From NCBI GenBank assembly GCA_017516345.1, contig JAFXDC010000034.1, positions 1-57,127 of the forward strand: 57,127 nucleotides of DNA, read 5' to 3'. Below are positions 18,351 through 28,084 of the stretch, one piece after another. The notes under the pieces are model-generated. The model saw only the letters and a list, made by a program, of their open reading frames with translations. It had not been told where the DNA came from and did no database searches. The translations under genes were made by a program, and so were the position numbers. Position 1 is the first letter of the stretch; every line of letters begins with the position of its first letter. The DNA is from Clostridia bacterium (GTDB lineage: Bacteria > Bacillota > Clostridia > Christensenellales > QALW01).

Positions 18351-19124
18351 ATGTTTTTCACCATTTGTAAACGTGCATTCAGCGTACTGCTGAAAAAGCC
18401 CCTCAAGCTGTGGGGAATTTCCCTGTTAAGCATCCTTCTTACATACGTTCTTGGCCTTCTTTGCGGAGTTTCCATCCCCGGCCTTGCCCTGTGCGTTGGT
18501 TTGCTGATCGACACCTCCATGACCATGATCTATCTCTACGGCTATCGCGGCCAGGAGGTAGAGAGCAAGCAGCTCTTCACCTGCTTCAAGGATTGGAAGA
18601 CCATCAAGCGCGTGCTTTGCGGCATGGGTTGGATGAACCTTTGGATCTTCCTGTGGGGTCTCATTCCCTTTGCGGGCTTTGTATTTGCCATCATCAAGGG
18701 TTATGAGTACAGCCTTGTTCCCTACATCCTTGTAACCGAGCCCGACGTTTCCATTACCGACGCCATCAAGGTCTCCAAGGAGCGCACCAACGGCTACAAG
18801 TGGCACATGTTCCTCTCCAACTTCCTGCCCAAGATCGCTGTAAGCGTTATTCTCGGTACCCTTGCTCTTATGGGCATGATCCCTGCAGTTGGTTGGCTGC
18901 TCTTCGGTATCCCCGCAGCTGTACTCAGCATAGTATGGACCGTTTTACAGCCCCTTTACTTCGGTCTTGTAAACGCCGCTTACTATGAGGAGATCACCAA
19001 TCCCACCATCGCTCTTGAGGCTCCCAAGGCTGACGATAAGCCCAACGCCTTCTGTTCTAAGTGCGGTGCATCTGTTGATGCTGATACCGTTTTCTGCCCC
19101 AAGTGCGGAAATAAGGTAAACTGA
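18351..19124 (+). CDS. DUF975-like membrane protein with C-terminal zinc ribbon
   Basis: 257-residue polytopic membrane protein. Five to six hydrophobic segments lie between residues 15 and 215. The central YSLVPYILVTEPDVSITDAIKVSKERTNGYK-type segment matches the DUF975 pattern. Residues about 233-257 form a double-Cys zinc ribbon (FCSKCGA and FCPKCGN). DUF975 function is not established. The ribbon suggests a cytoplasmic interaction module. It has its own consensus promoter and terminator. Codon use is strongly biased, like the PFOR gene, so it may be well expressed. Confidence 0.82.
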   Translation: MFFTICKRAFSVLLKKPLKLWGISLLSILLTYVLGLLCGVSIPGLALCVGLLIDTSMTMIYLYGYRGQEVESKQLFTCFKDWKTIKRVLCGMGWMNLWIFLWGLIPFAGFVFAIIKGYEYSLVPYILVTEPDVSITDAIKVSKERTNGYKWHMFLSNFLPKIAVSVILGTLALMGMIPAVGWLLFGIPAAVLSIVWTVLQPLYFGLVNAAYYEEITNPTIALEAPKADDKPNAFCSKCGASVDADTVFCPKCGNKVN

Positions 19125-19141
19125 TCCTTAATTTAAATACG

Positions 19142-19170
19142 AAAAAGCCGTTTTTAAAACGGCTTTTTTC
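19142..19170 (+). terminator. Terminator of the DUF975-like gene
   Basis: AAAGCCGTTTT / AAAACGGCTTT followed by a T run on the plus strand. Confidence 0.85.
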
Positions 19171-19199
19171 TTTTGCAAGGCTATTTTGCAAGGATATGA

Positions 19200-19240
19200 A
19201 ATATAAAACGGTGGAGCAAGCTATTGCCCCACCGTTGTTT
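19200..19240 (-). terminator. Terminator of serC-serA
   Basis: CGGTGG / CCACCG arms (19209-19214 with 19229-19234), followed on the minus strand by TTTTATATTT, 22 nt after the serA stop codon. The T run on the plus side also allows bidirectional use. Confidence 0.7.
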
Positions 19241-19261
19241 TTATATTGTAATTCTGCTTTA

Positions 19262-20425
19262 TCAGATGACCCTTATACGGAGGATATCGCTTATGGTTCC
19301 AAGGTCTGCAAGAAGCTTATCGCTTGCCTCGCAGTCGATATCTATCATGGTATAAGCAACGTCACCCTTGGATTTGTTGATCATATCAGAAATGTTGATC
19401 TTATCCGCGGCAATGATCTCGGTGATCTGTCCGATAACGTTTGCAACGTTGTTGTGGAAAATGCAGATACGGGTCCTTCCGGTATAGGGAAGCTCGCAGG
19501 CGGGCATATTCACGCTGTTAACGATGGTGCCGTAGCGGAGGTACTGATCAAGCTCCTTAGCCGCCATCTCTGCGCAATTGTCCTCGCTCTCGGGAGTGGA
19601 TGCCCCAAGGTGAGGAATGAGGATGGCGTTCTTAACGCCGATAAGCTCGTCGCAAGCAAAGTCGGTAACGTATCTTTTGACCTTACCGGTTTCCAAGGCG
19701 GCGATCATGGCGGGAACGTCTACCAGCTCGCCACGGGAGAAGTTAAGAATGGTAACTCCGTCCTTCATGGAAGCGATGCTCTGAGCGTTTATCATACCGC
19801 GGGTGGAATCCACAAGCGGAACGTGCAGGGTAATATAGTCGCTGTCGGCAAAGATCTGATCCTGGCTTGCGGCGCGATTCACGTCACGGCTTAAACGCCA
19901 TGCGGCATCAACAGAAAGATAGGTATCAAAGCCGCTTACGTTCATGCCAAGAGCACAAGCGTTGTTTGCAACTATACCGCCGATGGCACCAAGACCGATA
20001 ACACCGAGCTTTTTGCCCTTGATCTCGTTTCCGACAAATGCCTTCTTGCCCTTTTCCGCCATTTTGGGAACCTCTGCGCCGTTACCCTTAAGGGTGGATA
20101 CCCAAGCGGTGGCATCAAGAAGGTTACGGCTGGAGAGAAGCATTGCGGCAAGCACCAGCTCTGCAACGCCGTTAGCGTTTGCGCCGGGGGTATTAAATAC
20201 TACCACGCCCTTTTTGGCATAATCCGCACAAGGAATATTATTTGTTCCGGCACCTGCTCTTGCTACTGCAAGGACCGATGCGGGAAGCTCATAGGAATGC
20301 ATATCGGCAGAGCGGACAAGTATACCTGCGGGATCTGCCGCATCGTTTGCAACAGTGTAATCCGCCGCGCCAAGATGATCGTAAATTCGGTTTGAAATGG
20401 GGTTAAGTGTAAGAATGTTCTTCAT
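19262..20425 (-). CDS. serA: D-3-phosphoglycerate dehydrogenase
   Basis: 387-residue enzyme for the first step of serine synthesis, oxidising 3-phosphoglycerate with NAD+. The Rossmann motif GVIGLGAIGGIVAN is in the middle, with the catalytic Arg in NFSRGELVD, the Glu in the FACDELIG region and the His in IPHLGAST. An ACT domain (about 318-387, opening with TRICIFHNNVANVIGQIT) is present, so serine feedback is possible. This is the short form that lacks the intervening domain. It lies 41 nt behind serC. No serB-type phosphatase is adjacent. Confidence 0.96.
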   Translation of the reverse strand: MKNILTLNPISNRIYDHLGAADYTVANDAADPAGILVRSADMHSYELPASVLAVARAGAGTNNIPCADYAKKGVVVFNTPGANANGVAELVLAAMLLSSRNLLDATAWVSTLKGNGAEVPKMAEKGKKAFVGNEIKGKKLGVIGLGAIGGIVANNACALGMNVSGFDTYLSVDAAWRLSRDVNRAASQDQIFADSDYITLHVPLVDSTRGMINAQSIASMKDGVTILNFSRGELVDVPAMIAALETGKVKRYVTDFACDELIGVKNAILIPHLGASTPESEDNCAEMAAKELDQYLRYGTIVNSVNMPACELPYTGRTRICIFHNNVANVIGQITEIIAADKINISDMINKSKGDVAYTMIDIDCEASDKLLADLGTISDILRIRVI

Positions 20426-20466
20426 ACAATTACTGCTTTCCGACGCTGTTGCGTCATTTTATTTTA

Positions 20467-21543
20467 TTACTTATTCTCAAGCTCAAACTTCTTCATGAAC
20501 TCGATGAGAGCCTGAACGCCCTCTACCGGCATGGCGTTGTAGATGGAGGCGCGCATACCGCCAACAAGGCGATGTCCCTTAAGGGTGAGCAGACCGTTTG
20601 CGGCGGCTTGCTTAACAAAGGCATCATCAAGCTCCTTAGAGGGGGTTACGAAGGGAACGTTCATAATGGAGCGATCCTCCTTGACCACGGAGTTTTTGTA
20701 GAAGGAAGAGGAATCAATGAAGTCATAGAGCAGACCTGCTTTGTATTTGTTGATCTTCTCCATTTCGGCGATGCCGCCCATGGCAAGCAGATGCTCAAAT
20801 ACAAGACCTGCGATATAGATCTGATAGGTAGGAGGTGTATTGTACAGGCTGTCTGCGTCTGCCTGAGTCTTCCAAGCAAGCATCTTGGGGCAGATGGGCA
20901 TTGCGCGGTCTAACAGCTCCTCCTTAACTATCACGATGGTAAGACCCGCGGGAGCAATGTTCTTCTGAGCGCCGGCATAAATAACGTCAAACTTGCTTAC
21001 GTCCATTACCTCAGAGAGGATGTTGGAGGACATATCGGCAACCAGCGGAACCTTGCCTGTATCGGGCAGAGTGTTATATTTTGTACCAAAGATGGTATTG
21101 TTGGTGGTGATGTGTACGTAGTCCGCCTCGGGATCAAAGTCCGCAAGGGTGGTCTTGGGGATGTAGGTGTAGGTCTTATCCTCACTGGAGGCAACTACGC
21201 GGGCCTTGGTAAAGCGAGAGCCTTCCTTGTAAGAAAGGTTTGCAAAGTTACCCGTAACCATATAATCGGCCTTGCCGTTTACGGTAAGGTTAAGGGGAAC
21301 TGCGGCAAACTGTTGGCTTGCACCGCCCTGAACGAAGAGCACCTTATATCCCTCGGGGATATTCATAAGGGTGCGGAGATCCGCCTCTGCCTTTTTGATA
21401 ATGGCATCATAGCATTTTGCACGGTGGGACATCTCCATTACAGACATTCCCGTACCCTCATAATCAAGCATCTGAGCGGCTGCCTTCTCAAGCACCGGAA
21501 CGGGAAGCATGGAAGGACCTGCGCTGAAGTTGTAATTTCTCAT
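20467..21543 (-). CDS. serC: Phosphoserine aminotransferase
   Basis: 358-residue PLP enzyme, class V fold, that turns 3-phosphohydroxypyruvate and glutamate into O-phosphoserine. The start NFSAGPSMLP is characteristic. GGASQQFAAVPLNL is present, the PLP Lys is in YAGAQKNIAPAG, and the ending GGMRASIYNAMP-VEGVQALIEFM is conserved. It is the first gene of a serC-serA operon behind a promoter at 21608-21636, with GGAGG before the ATG. Confidence 0.97.
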   Translation of the reverse strand: MRNYNFSAGPSMLPVPVLEKAAAQMLDYEGTGMSVMEMSHRAKCYDAIIKKAEADLRTLMNIPEGYKVLFVQGGASQQFAAVPLNLTVNGKADYMVTGNFANLSYKEGSRFTKARVVASSEDKTYTYIPKTTLADFDPEADYVHITTNNTIFGTKYNTLPDTGKVPLVADMSSNILSEVMDVSKFDVIYAGAQKNIAPAGLTIVIVKEELLDRAMPICPKMLAWKTQADADSLYNTPPTYQIYIAGLVFEHLLAMGGIAEMEKINKYKAGLLYDFIDSSSFYKNSVVKEDRSIMNVPFVTPSKELDDAFVKQAAANGLLTLKGHRLVGGMRASIYNAMPVEGVQALIEFMKKFELENK

Positions 21544-21607
21544 ATATAATTACCTCCAAAGTATTAAATATTAAAATATTATTGGCAATATAAATATTTA
21601 TGCATAT

Positions 21608-21636
21608 ATTATACACACTTTATTACGCTAAAGCAA
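21608..21636 (-). promoter_or_regulatory. serC-serA promoter
   Basis: TTGCTT (21631-21636) and TATAAT (21608-21613) on the minus strand with a 17-bp spacer. Confidence 0.7.
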
Positions 21637-21681
21637 GCAAATATTAAACTATTTTGAATATTTTCAAAAAATTTTCACAGA

Positions 21682-24600
21682 TTATTTGAAATATTCCACG
21701 CCTGCCTTGAACAGAAGCATATCATAATTACCCGGAACGTTTTTGGAAATGTTCCTTCCGTTACGCTCGGTGTGACCCATCTTACCAAGCACGCGTCCGT
21801 CGGGAGATACTATACCCTCGATGGCGGCAACAGAGCCGTTGAAGTTATAGTGTCCGTCGTTTGATGCATTGCCCTCAAGATCGCAGTACTGAGTGATGAT
21901 CTGTCCGTTTGCAATCAACGAAGCAAGAGCCTTTTCGTCCGCCATAAAGCGTCCCTCACCGTGGGAGATGGCCACCGAGTATACCTCGCCGAGCTTGCAT
22001 TTGGTCATCCAGGGGGAGTTTACGCCTGCAACGCGTACGCGGGCAACGGTGGAGATATGTCTGCCGATGGTATTATAGGTAAGGGTGGGATCGGTAGGAG
22101 CAACCTCGCCGATGTGTCCGTAGGGCAGAAGTCCCGTCTTTATAAGTGCCTGGAAGCCGTTGCAGATTCCCATGGCAAGACCGTCGCGCTTGTAAAGCAG
22201 AGCCTCAACAGCCTGAGAGACCTGCTCATTGCGAAGCACGGTGGCAATGAACTTACCGCTTCCGTCGGGCTCATCGCCGCCCGAGAAGCCACCGGGGAGC
22301 ATAAGGATATTCGCCTTATTCAGAAGGGCGGTAAGCTCGTCCATGGAGGCGTTGATCTCATCTGCGGTACGGTTACGTATTACAAAGATATCACACTCTG
22401 CGCCCGCATCCTCAAAGGCACGCGCGGTGTCTATCTCGCAGTTGGTGCCGGGGAATACCGGAAGAAGCACGCGGGGCTTAGCGGTCTTAAAGCTGCAGGT
22501 GTATATCTCCTTTTGTGTCATATTAAGATTCTCCACCTTATCTACCCCTGTTTCCTTCCAGGAAGGGAACACGGGCTCAAGGGTGTCGGTATATGCCTTT
22601 TTAGCCTCATCCATGGTGATGACTGCACCGCAGAGCTTAATGTCGTTGCCTCCCGTGGTACCGATCTTGGTCGCGCCAAGGCGGTCAAGGGTGGCATCGT
22701 CAGCCTCAAGCACGATACTGCAAAGCTTGCTTGTAAGCATATCCTCAGCCTCGCCGCAGGCTGTGAAGCCTATGGAGTTACCAAGCGCCATTATGCACAG
22801 AGCCGCCGCAACTCCGCCGTTATCCACGGGATATGCCGCAAGCACGTTGCCCGCCTTGATCTGCTGGTAAAGGGCGGCACACGCCTTTTTAATGGCATCT
22901 GCGTCGGGAAGAAGCTCCTTGGTATATGGGATCTCGATAACGCCGATGCTGCTGCCCTCTTTTTTGAATTCGGGGCTTATTACGCTTTCGGCATTGTCGG
23001 TCACGATTGCAAAGTTTACAAGTGTGGGCGGAACGTCCAGCTGATTAAAGGAGCCGCTCATGGAGTCCTTTCCGCCGATAGAGGGAGTATTGAAATCAAG
23101 CTGAGCCTTAATTGAGCCAAGCAGAGCTGCGGCAGGCTTACCCCAACGCGACTCTACGTCGCGCAAGCGCTCGAAGTACTCCTGCTGAGTAAGGCGAGCC
23201 TTGGAGATATCACCGCCCGCGCAGGCAAGCTTTACAAGGGAGTGAGCCACTGCAAAGTATGCACCGTGGAAGGGTGAGAAGCGTGCCACCTTGGGATTGT
23301 AGCCCCAGCTCATGATGGTGGCGGTGGAGCTGTCGCCGTGCTCTACCGGAAGCTTTGCCGCCATAGCACAGGCGGGAGTAAGCTGATTTACGCCGCCGAA
23401 GGGCATAAGAACGGTACCCTTACCGATGGAGGAGTCGAAGCGCTCGCTAAGTCCCTTCTGGGAGCAAACGGACAGATCCGCAAGGTTCTTAAGAAGCGCG
23501 CTCTTAACGTCACCCTTTGCAAGCTCGGCTGCTGCCGCGTCAAGGGGTGAGGTAAGGAAGTCGCATTTTTCCGGTGCGGTTATATATGCGCTTGAAACCT
23601 GGGTCACACCGTTGGTGTCAAGGAAGGAACGCTCAAGGTCCACGATGGTATTGCCGCGCCAGGTCATACGCAGTCTGCCGGTATCGGTAACGGTGGCAAC
23701 GGGTGTGGCATCAAGGTTCTCCCTGTGGGCAAATGCAATGAATTTATCCACGTCGTTTTTATCAAGCACCACAGCCATACGCTCCTGAGACTCACTTATT
23801 GCAAGCTCGGTGCCGTCAAGACCGTCATACTTTTTGGGAACAAGATCAAGATTGATATCAAGTGCCTCGCTGAGCTCACCTATCGCAACACAAACGCCGC
23901 CCGCGCCGAAGTCGTTACAGCGCTTGATAAGGCGGGATACCTCACCGTTGCGGAAAAGGCGTTGAAGCTTACGCTCCGTGGGGGGGTTACCCTTTTGAAC
24001 CTCTGCACCGCAGGTGGTAAGGCTTTCGTTGGTATGAGCCTTGGAGGAGCCGGTAGCGCCGCCACAGCCGTCACGGCCGGTGGCACCGCCCAAAAGAACT
24101 ATTACGTCGCCGCAGGCGGGACGCTCTCTGCGAATATTTTCATAAGGGGCCGCACCCACAACAGCACCTATCTCAAGGCGCTTTGCAACGTAGCCCTCAT
24201 CGTATATCTCGCTTACCTGACCGGTGGAAAGACCGATCTGATTGCCGTAGGAGGAATATCCCGCAGCGGCGGTAAGGGTGAGCTTGCGCTGAGGGAGCTT
24301 GCCCTCCATGGTATCGGCGACCGCAACAAGGGGGTTGCCCGCACCGGTAACACGCATTGCCTGATAAACGTAGCTTCTGCCCGAGAGAGGATCTCGGATG
24401 GCACCGCCAAGGCAGGTTGCCGCGCCACCAAAGGGCTCTATCTCGGTGGGATGGTTGTGGGTCTCGTTCTTAAACATTACCACCCACTTCTCGGTCTTAC
24501 CGTTGATATCGGCATCCACAACCACCGAGCAAGCGTTTATCTCCTCGGACTCGTCAAGGTCTTTAAGTCCTCCGTTTTTCTTTATCTCCTTGGCGGCAAT

Positions 24601-25425
24601 GGTGGCCATATCCATAAGGGTAATATCCTTTGCCTTACGTCCGCTGTAAACGTTGTCGCGCACGCTCAGGTAAAGCTGCCATGCCTCCTTAATAGGAGCT
24701 GAGAAGGCGCCGTCCTGTATCTCCACCTTATCCAGTCTTGTCAGAAAGGTGGTGTGGCGGCAGTGGTCGGACCAATAAGTATCTATAACCTTTAACTCAC
24801 TTACAAAGGGATCTCTTGCCTTGGTGATGAAATAATCTCTTACGAATGCAAGATCCGCCACGGTCATGGCAAAGCCCATGGAAGCGTGATAGTCAGCTAT
24901 CCGCTCATCATTCATTTTGATGAAGCCCTCCACGGTCTTTACGTCCTCGGGCACAGGGGCAGAGAAAGCAAGGCTGTCCACGGGATCAAGAGAAGCAATG
25001 CGAGCCTCTACGGGGTTTACCGTGTACTTACGGATGGCGTTTACGTCCCCGTCGGAAAGCTCACCGCCAAGCACGTATACCTTTGCGCAACGCACACCGG
25101 GCGCGGGCTTACCTGTAAGAAGAGAGCAACACTGCGCAGCAGAGTCTGCGCGCTGATCAAACTGACCCGGCAGGAACTCCACGGCATAAACGATACCGTC
25201 TGTGTTAAGCTCGCGATAAACTGTATCGGCATTGGGCTCGGAAAAAATAGTGGGGATGGCCTTTTCAAGCTCGGCATCGGTAAGGCCCTCAATATCATAA
25301 CGGTTAAGTATTCTAAGGGTCTTAAGACCGCTGATTCCGAGATTTTCTCGAATATCCTTTCTTAATGCCTGAGCCTCTACGTCAAAGCCCTTCTTTTTTT
25401 CTACGAAAATTCTGATAACGCTCAC
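21682..25425 (-). CDS. purL: Phosphoribosylformylglycinamidine synthase (monomeric)
   Basis: 1247-residue enzyme for the fourth step of purine synthesis. A GTG at 25425 is the preferred start since CGGAG lies 6 nt upstream. The N-terminal PurS-like segment is followed by two AIR-synthase-type halves (FKNETHNHPTEIEPFGGAATCLGG near residue 325; a second half with SIGGKDSMSGSF) and a C-terminal class I glutaminase domain (FPGTNCEID, nucleophile Cys in GICNGFQALIKTG, HGEGRF). The single-chain layout with a clostridial-type N-terminus is unlike the PurL/PurQ/PurS trio of Bacillus. No other purine genes adjoin it, so it stands alone. Confidence 0.96.
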   Translation of the reverse strand: MSVIRIFVEKKKGFDVEAQALRKDIRENLGISGLKTLRILNRYDIEGLTDAELEKAIPTIFSEPNADTVYRELNTDGIVYAVEFLPGQFDQRADSAAQCCSLLTGKPAPGVRCAKVYVLGGELSDGDVNAIRKYTVNPVEARIASLDPVDSLAFSAPVPEDVKTVEGFIKMNDERIADYHASMGFAMTVADLAFVRDYFITKARDPFVSELKVIDTYWSDHCRHTTFLTRLDKVEIQDGAFSAPIKEAWQLYLSVRDNVYSGRKAKDITLMDMATIAAKEIKKNGGLKDLDESEEINACSVVVDADINGKTEKWVVMFKNETHNHPTEIEPFGGAATCLGGAIRDPLSGRSYVYQAMRVTGAGNPLVAVADTMEGKLPQRKLTLTAAAGYSSYGNQIGLSTGQVSEIYDEGYVAKRLEIGAVVGAAPYENIRRERPACGDVIVLLGGATGRDGCGGATGSSKAHTNESLTTCGAEVQKGNPPTERKLQRLFRNGEVSRLIKRCNDFGAGGVCVAIGELSEALDINLDLVPKKYDGLDGTELAISESQERMAVVLDKNDVDKFIAFAHRENLDATPVATVTDTGRLRMTWRGNTIVDLERSFLDTNGVTQVSSAYITAPEKCDFLTSPLDAAAAELAKGDVKSALLKNLADLSVCSQKGLSERFDSSIGKGTVLMPFGGVNQLTPACAMAAKLPVEHGDSSTATIMSWGYNPKVARFSPFHGAYFAVAHSLVKLACAGGDISKARLTQQEYFERLRDVESRWGKPAAALLGSIKAQLDFNTPSIGGKDSMSGSFNQLDVPPTLVNFAIVTDNAESVISPEFKKEGSSIGVIEIPYTKELLPDADAIKKACAALYQQIKAGNVLAAYPVDNGGVAAALCIMALGNSIGFTACGEAEDMLTSKLCSIVLEADDATLDRLGATKIGTTGGNDIKLCGAVITMDEAKKAYTDTLEPVFPSWKETGVDKVENLNMTQKEIYTCSFKTAKPRVLLPVFPGTNCEIDTARAFEDAGAECDIFVIRNRTADEINASMDELTALLNKANILMLPGGFSGGDEPDGSGKFIATVLRNEQVSQAVEALLYKRDGLAMGICNGFQALIKTGLLPYGHIGEVAPTDPTLTYNTIGRHISTVARVRVAGVNSPWMTKCKLGEVYSVAISHGEGRFMADEKALASLIANGQIITQYCDLEGNASNDGHYNFNGSVAAIEGIVSPDGRVLGKMGHTERNGRNISKNVPGNYDMLLFKAGVEYFK

Positions 25426-25580
25426 AAAATGCTCCGTTTCTCCGACCAAGATCATTACCCTGCCGTTTTTTTGTCGGTCAAAAACGGAGGTTCCCCGCAA
25501 CAATGCATACAGCGGTGCAACAAAGGGAAATAAAACTGATCTTTTTTATAAATGAGTTATAAATAATATTGATGCTTTAT
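25426..25580 (-). promoter_or_regulatory. purL leader with a probable -10 box
   Basis: On the minus strand a TATAAT lies near 25580, with no good -35. The following leader of about 140 nt holds an inverted repeat CCGAC / GTCGG around a run of A residues. No known purine riboswitch core was recognised. Nothing else is seen between it and 25800. Confidence 0.4.
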
Positions 25581-25818
25581 TATAACACGAAAAGCCAAAA
25601 AGAGAAATCGGAAACGCTTAATAATAAGATGTTTTTGCGATTTTTTTTGATATTATTCGGATTTTGCAAATATTTTGTGATCTCTTGATATTTATTTTGC
25701 TTGCGCCGCTTTTTTACTTCCGACAAGCTCCGCAGCACGCGAGGTCATTTGCCTCCTGACTGCCTCTTAAGAACCGGTATCGCATCCCTTTTTAATATAC
25801 ATCTGACACCGCTTACGC

Positions 25819-25847
25819 TTTACAATTAAGAACAATTATGTTAATAT
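25819..25847 (+). promoter_or_regulatory. Promoter of the cobalamin riboswitch operon
   Basis: TTTACA (25819-25824) and TAATAT (25842-25847), 17-bp spacer. Confidence 0.65.
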
Positions 25848-25869
25848 TATTTTGAACTTAATATTGCTC

Positions 25870-26045
25870 TGTACGGTAGCCGCGAATAACGGCTTTAATA
25901 GGGAAGAAGGTGCAAGTCCTTCACAGCCCCCGCTACTGTAAGCTCACGCCTGAGGGCTTGTACAATATGCCACTGTTTAAGTGCCTTTGCACGGATGGGA
26001 AGGCGTACAAGACCCGAGCAAGTCAGGAGACCTGCCGCACACCGT
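25870..26045 (+). promoter_or_regulatory. Cobalamin (AdoCbl) riboswitch
   Basis: The class hallmarks appear in order: a GGGAAGAAGGTGCAAGTCC segment (from about 25901), the AGCCCCCGCTACTGTAA core, a GCCACTG element, GGGAAGGCG, and the B12 box AGTCAGGAGACCTGCC (26021-26036). It lies directly upstream of a three-gene importer. Cobalamin binding normally shuts the operon off. The following hairpins at 26082-26101 and 26110-26125 probably are the switching parts. Confidence 0.93.
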
Positions 26046-26081
26046 ATTACGTTTACTTCACGGAGGGTGAAGTAAAGCTAA

Positions 26082-26140
26082 GCCAAGAGTCTTGGCTTGC
26101 TTTGCATTGCCCGCACTTAAGCGGGTATTTTTATTTTATA
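26082..26140 (+). terminator. Riboswitch expression platform / terminator
   Basis: AAGCCAA / TTGGCTT flanks a 5-nt loop, followed by CCCGC-ACTTAA-GCGGG and a T-rich tract (TATTTTTATTTTAT). The second hairpin looks like a terminator ahead of the BtuF gene; which hairpin is the antiterminator is not certain. Confidence 0.65.
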
Positions 26141-26179
26141 TTAAGTTGATTGACGGCTCATACCGTCGGAAAGGAACAA

Positions 26180-27064
26180 ATGAAAAAAACACTTTTAACT
26201 GCTTTAAGCATCATTGTGGCAGCATTACTGCTCTTTTCGGGCTGTAATACCACACCCACCCAAGAGACCGGCTTTACCGTGACCGATCTTGCGGGAGTCA
26301 CCGTCACGTTTGAAAAAACACCGCAAAGGGTGGTGTCCCTCGTACCCAGCGTTACCGAGCTTTTGTTTGATATGGGCGCGGGATCTCTTATCTGCGGTCG
26401 TGACAGCTATTCAAACTATCCCCAACAGACAGCCGATATCCCCGTGATGGGAGATTACAACGGCCCCAACCTTGAGCTTATCATTGCCGCCGCCCCCGAC
26501 GTGGTATTCACCGCGGGCAAGCTCCAAAAGGAAGCAGAGGACAGGCTTCGCGAGTGCGGCATCAAGGTGGTAAGCGCCGAGGCAGGCACCATCAACGATG
26601 TAAAGACCTGCATAGAGCTTCTTGGCAAGATACTTAACAGGGCTGAGGCGGGTGAAATGGTTGCCGCCCTTGAGGACGGACTTAACGCCATTAAGGCTCT
26701 TGATACCAAAAAGGTCAGCGCTTACTACATCGTATCCTCGGGCGAATACGGCGAGTGGACGGTGGGCCCGGGCTCGTTTATATACGATGCCCTCACCCTG
26801 GGCGGCGCAGAGCTCATCACCAAGGATATGGAATTTGCCTATCCCCAATATTCGGTGGAGAGCATAGTGGAGAAGGATCCCTACGTCATAATTGCCGACT
26901 CCAACACCACACTTGAATACCTGCAAGCACACGAGGCGCTGGGAAAGCTTGATGCGGTCAAGGAGGGCAGGGTAATAATTATGGATGCCGACACCGTCAG
27001 CCGTCCCACCCTGCGCTTTATAAGCGAAATTAAAAAATGCATTGAAAAAATGCACTCATTTTAG
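26180..27064 (+). CDS. btuF: Cobalamin-type ABC importer, binding lipoprotein
   Basis: 294-residue periplasmic-binding protein type 2 (BtuF/FhuD fold). The ATG at 26180 has AAAGGA 6 nt upstream. The signal ends with LLLFSGC, so it is a lipoprotein. The fold pattern is visible: VTDLAGVTVTFEKTPQRVVSLVPSVTELLFDMG, then the IAAAPDVVF region, the long linking helix, and AHEALGKLDAVKEGRVIIMDAD near the end. The riboswitch upstream points to vitamin B12 or another corrinoid. The symbol is given by context and family rather than unique motifs. Confidence 0.85.
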   Translation: MKKTLLTALSIIVAALLLFSGCNTTPTQETGFTVTDLAGVTVTFEKTPQRVVSLVPSVTELLFDMGAGSLICGRDSYSNYPQQTADIPVMGDYNGPNLELIIAAAPDVVFTAGKLQKEAEDRLRECGIKVVSAEAGTINDVKTCIELLGKILNRAEAGEMVAALEDGLNAIKALDTKKVSAYYIVSSGEYGEWTVGPGSFIYDALTLGGAELITKDMEFAYPQYSVESIVEKDPYVIIADSNTTLEYLQAHEALGKLDAVKEGRVIIMDADTVSRPTLRFISEIKKCIEKMHSF

Positions 27065-27100
27065 TAGCTGCCTTAAAATATTTAGTTTGGGAATTATAAA

Positions 27101-28084
27101 ATGAAAAAAGGATATCTTGTTTATATTATAGTCTTTGCCGTGATAATGGCTGTGGCGGTGGTGCTCGGATGTGCCTTCGGCGCCGCACCCCTTACCCTCG
27201 AGCAGGTGCTAAAGGGTCTTCTCGGGGAGGGGACCGAGGCGGTCATAGTGCGCTCGCTCCGTCTTCCCCGCGTGCTTGCCGCCCTTTTGGCGGGGGGCGG
27301 TCTTACCGTGTGCGGTTGTGCTCTGCAGGGGCTCTTCCGCAATCCCATGGCGGATACAGGCATCCTGGGCATCAGCTCGGGCGCATCCTTGGGGGTCACG
27401 GTGTGCATCGTGTTCCTCGGCGGAGCGGCGGGTCTTATAAGCCTTGCGGCATTTGTATCAGGGCTTCTGACGGTCGCCCTCATCTACGCTCTTTCCCGCC
27501 TCTTTAAGAGCGGGACCACGGGACTTCTGCTGTCGGGAATATGCGTTTCGGCATTCCTTTCGGCATTGCAAAACATGGTGCTTATGGCGGACCACACCAA
27601 GCTTGATCAGGTCTACGCCTTTACAATGGGCTCATTTTCGGGCGCCGACCCTTCAAAGCTATGCTTTGCCGCACCCATAATAATTACGGGCAGTATATTG
27701 ACTCTTATGCTCTCCCGCCCGCTGAACCTTTTGCAGACCGGCAACGAGCAGGCCTCAAGCGCCGGACTTGACCTGAGGCTCATCCGCGCGTTAGTGCTTC
27801 TGCTTACCGCCCTTATATGCTCTGCCTCGGTAATGCTTGGCGGGGTAATATCCTTTGTCGGCCTTATAATCCCCCATTGTATGCGATATCTCTGCGGAGG
27901 CGACTTCAGGCGTTTGCTTCCGCTGTCCTTTTTGTGCGGCGGCGGCTTTATGGTGCTTGCCGATCTGCTCTCACGCACCCTTTTTGCCCCTGCCGAGATC
28001 CCAATAGGTATCTTTACCGCCCTGCTCGGCGCTCCGCTGTTTTTCTATCTGCTTGCAAGGAGGCGAGATAATGTTAAGTCTTGA
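27101..28084 (+). CDS. btuC: FecCD-family ABC importer permease
   Basis: 327-residue permease with about nine to ten hydrophobic segments. Conserved family motifs are RLPRVLAALLAGGGLTVCGCALQGLFRNPMADTGILGISSGA near residue 50-90 and GVISFVGLIIPHCMR near 247-260. The family carries siderophores, heme or cobalamin; the riboswitch marks this as a corrinoid system. It follows btuF by 36 nt and its stop overlaps the ATPase gene. Confidence 0.88.
   Translation: MKKGYLVYIIVFAVIMAVAVVLGCAFGAAPLTLEQVLKGLLGEGTEAVIVRSLRLPRVLAALLAGGGLTVCGCALQGLFRNPMADTGILGISSGASLGVTVCIVFLGGAAGLISLAAFVSGLLTVALIYALSRLFKSGTTGLLLSGICVSAFLSALQNMVLMADHTKLDQVYAFTMGSFSGADPSKLCFAAPIIITGSILTLMLSRPLNLLQTGNEQASSAGLDLRLIRALVLLLTALICSASVMLGGVISFVGLIIPHCMRYLCGGDFRRLLPLSFLCGGGFMVLADLLSRTLFAPAEIPIGIFTALLGAPLFFYLLARRRDNVKS

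Noticed and set aside
25426..25580. Purine or PRPP riboswitch before purL.
   Set aside because: None of the conserved core sequences known to me for those classes was found in the leader.
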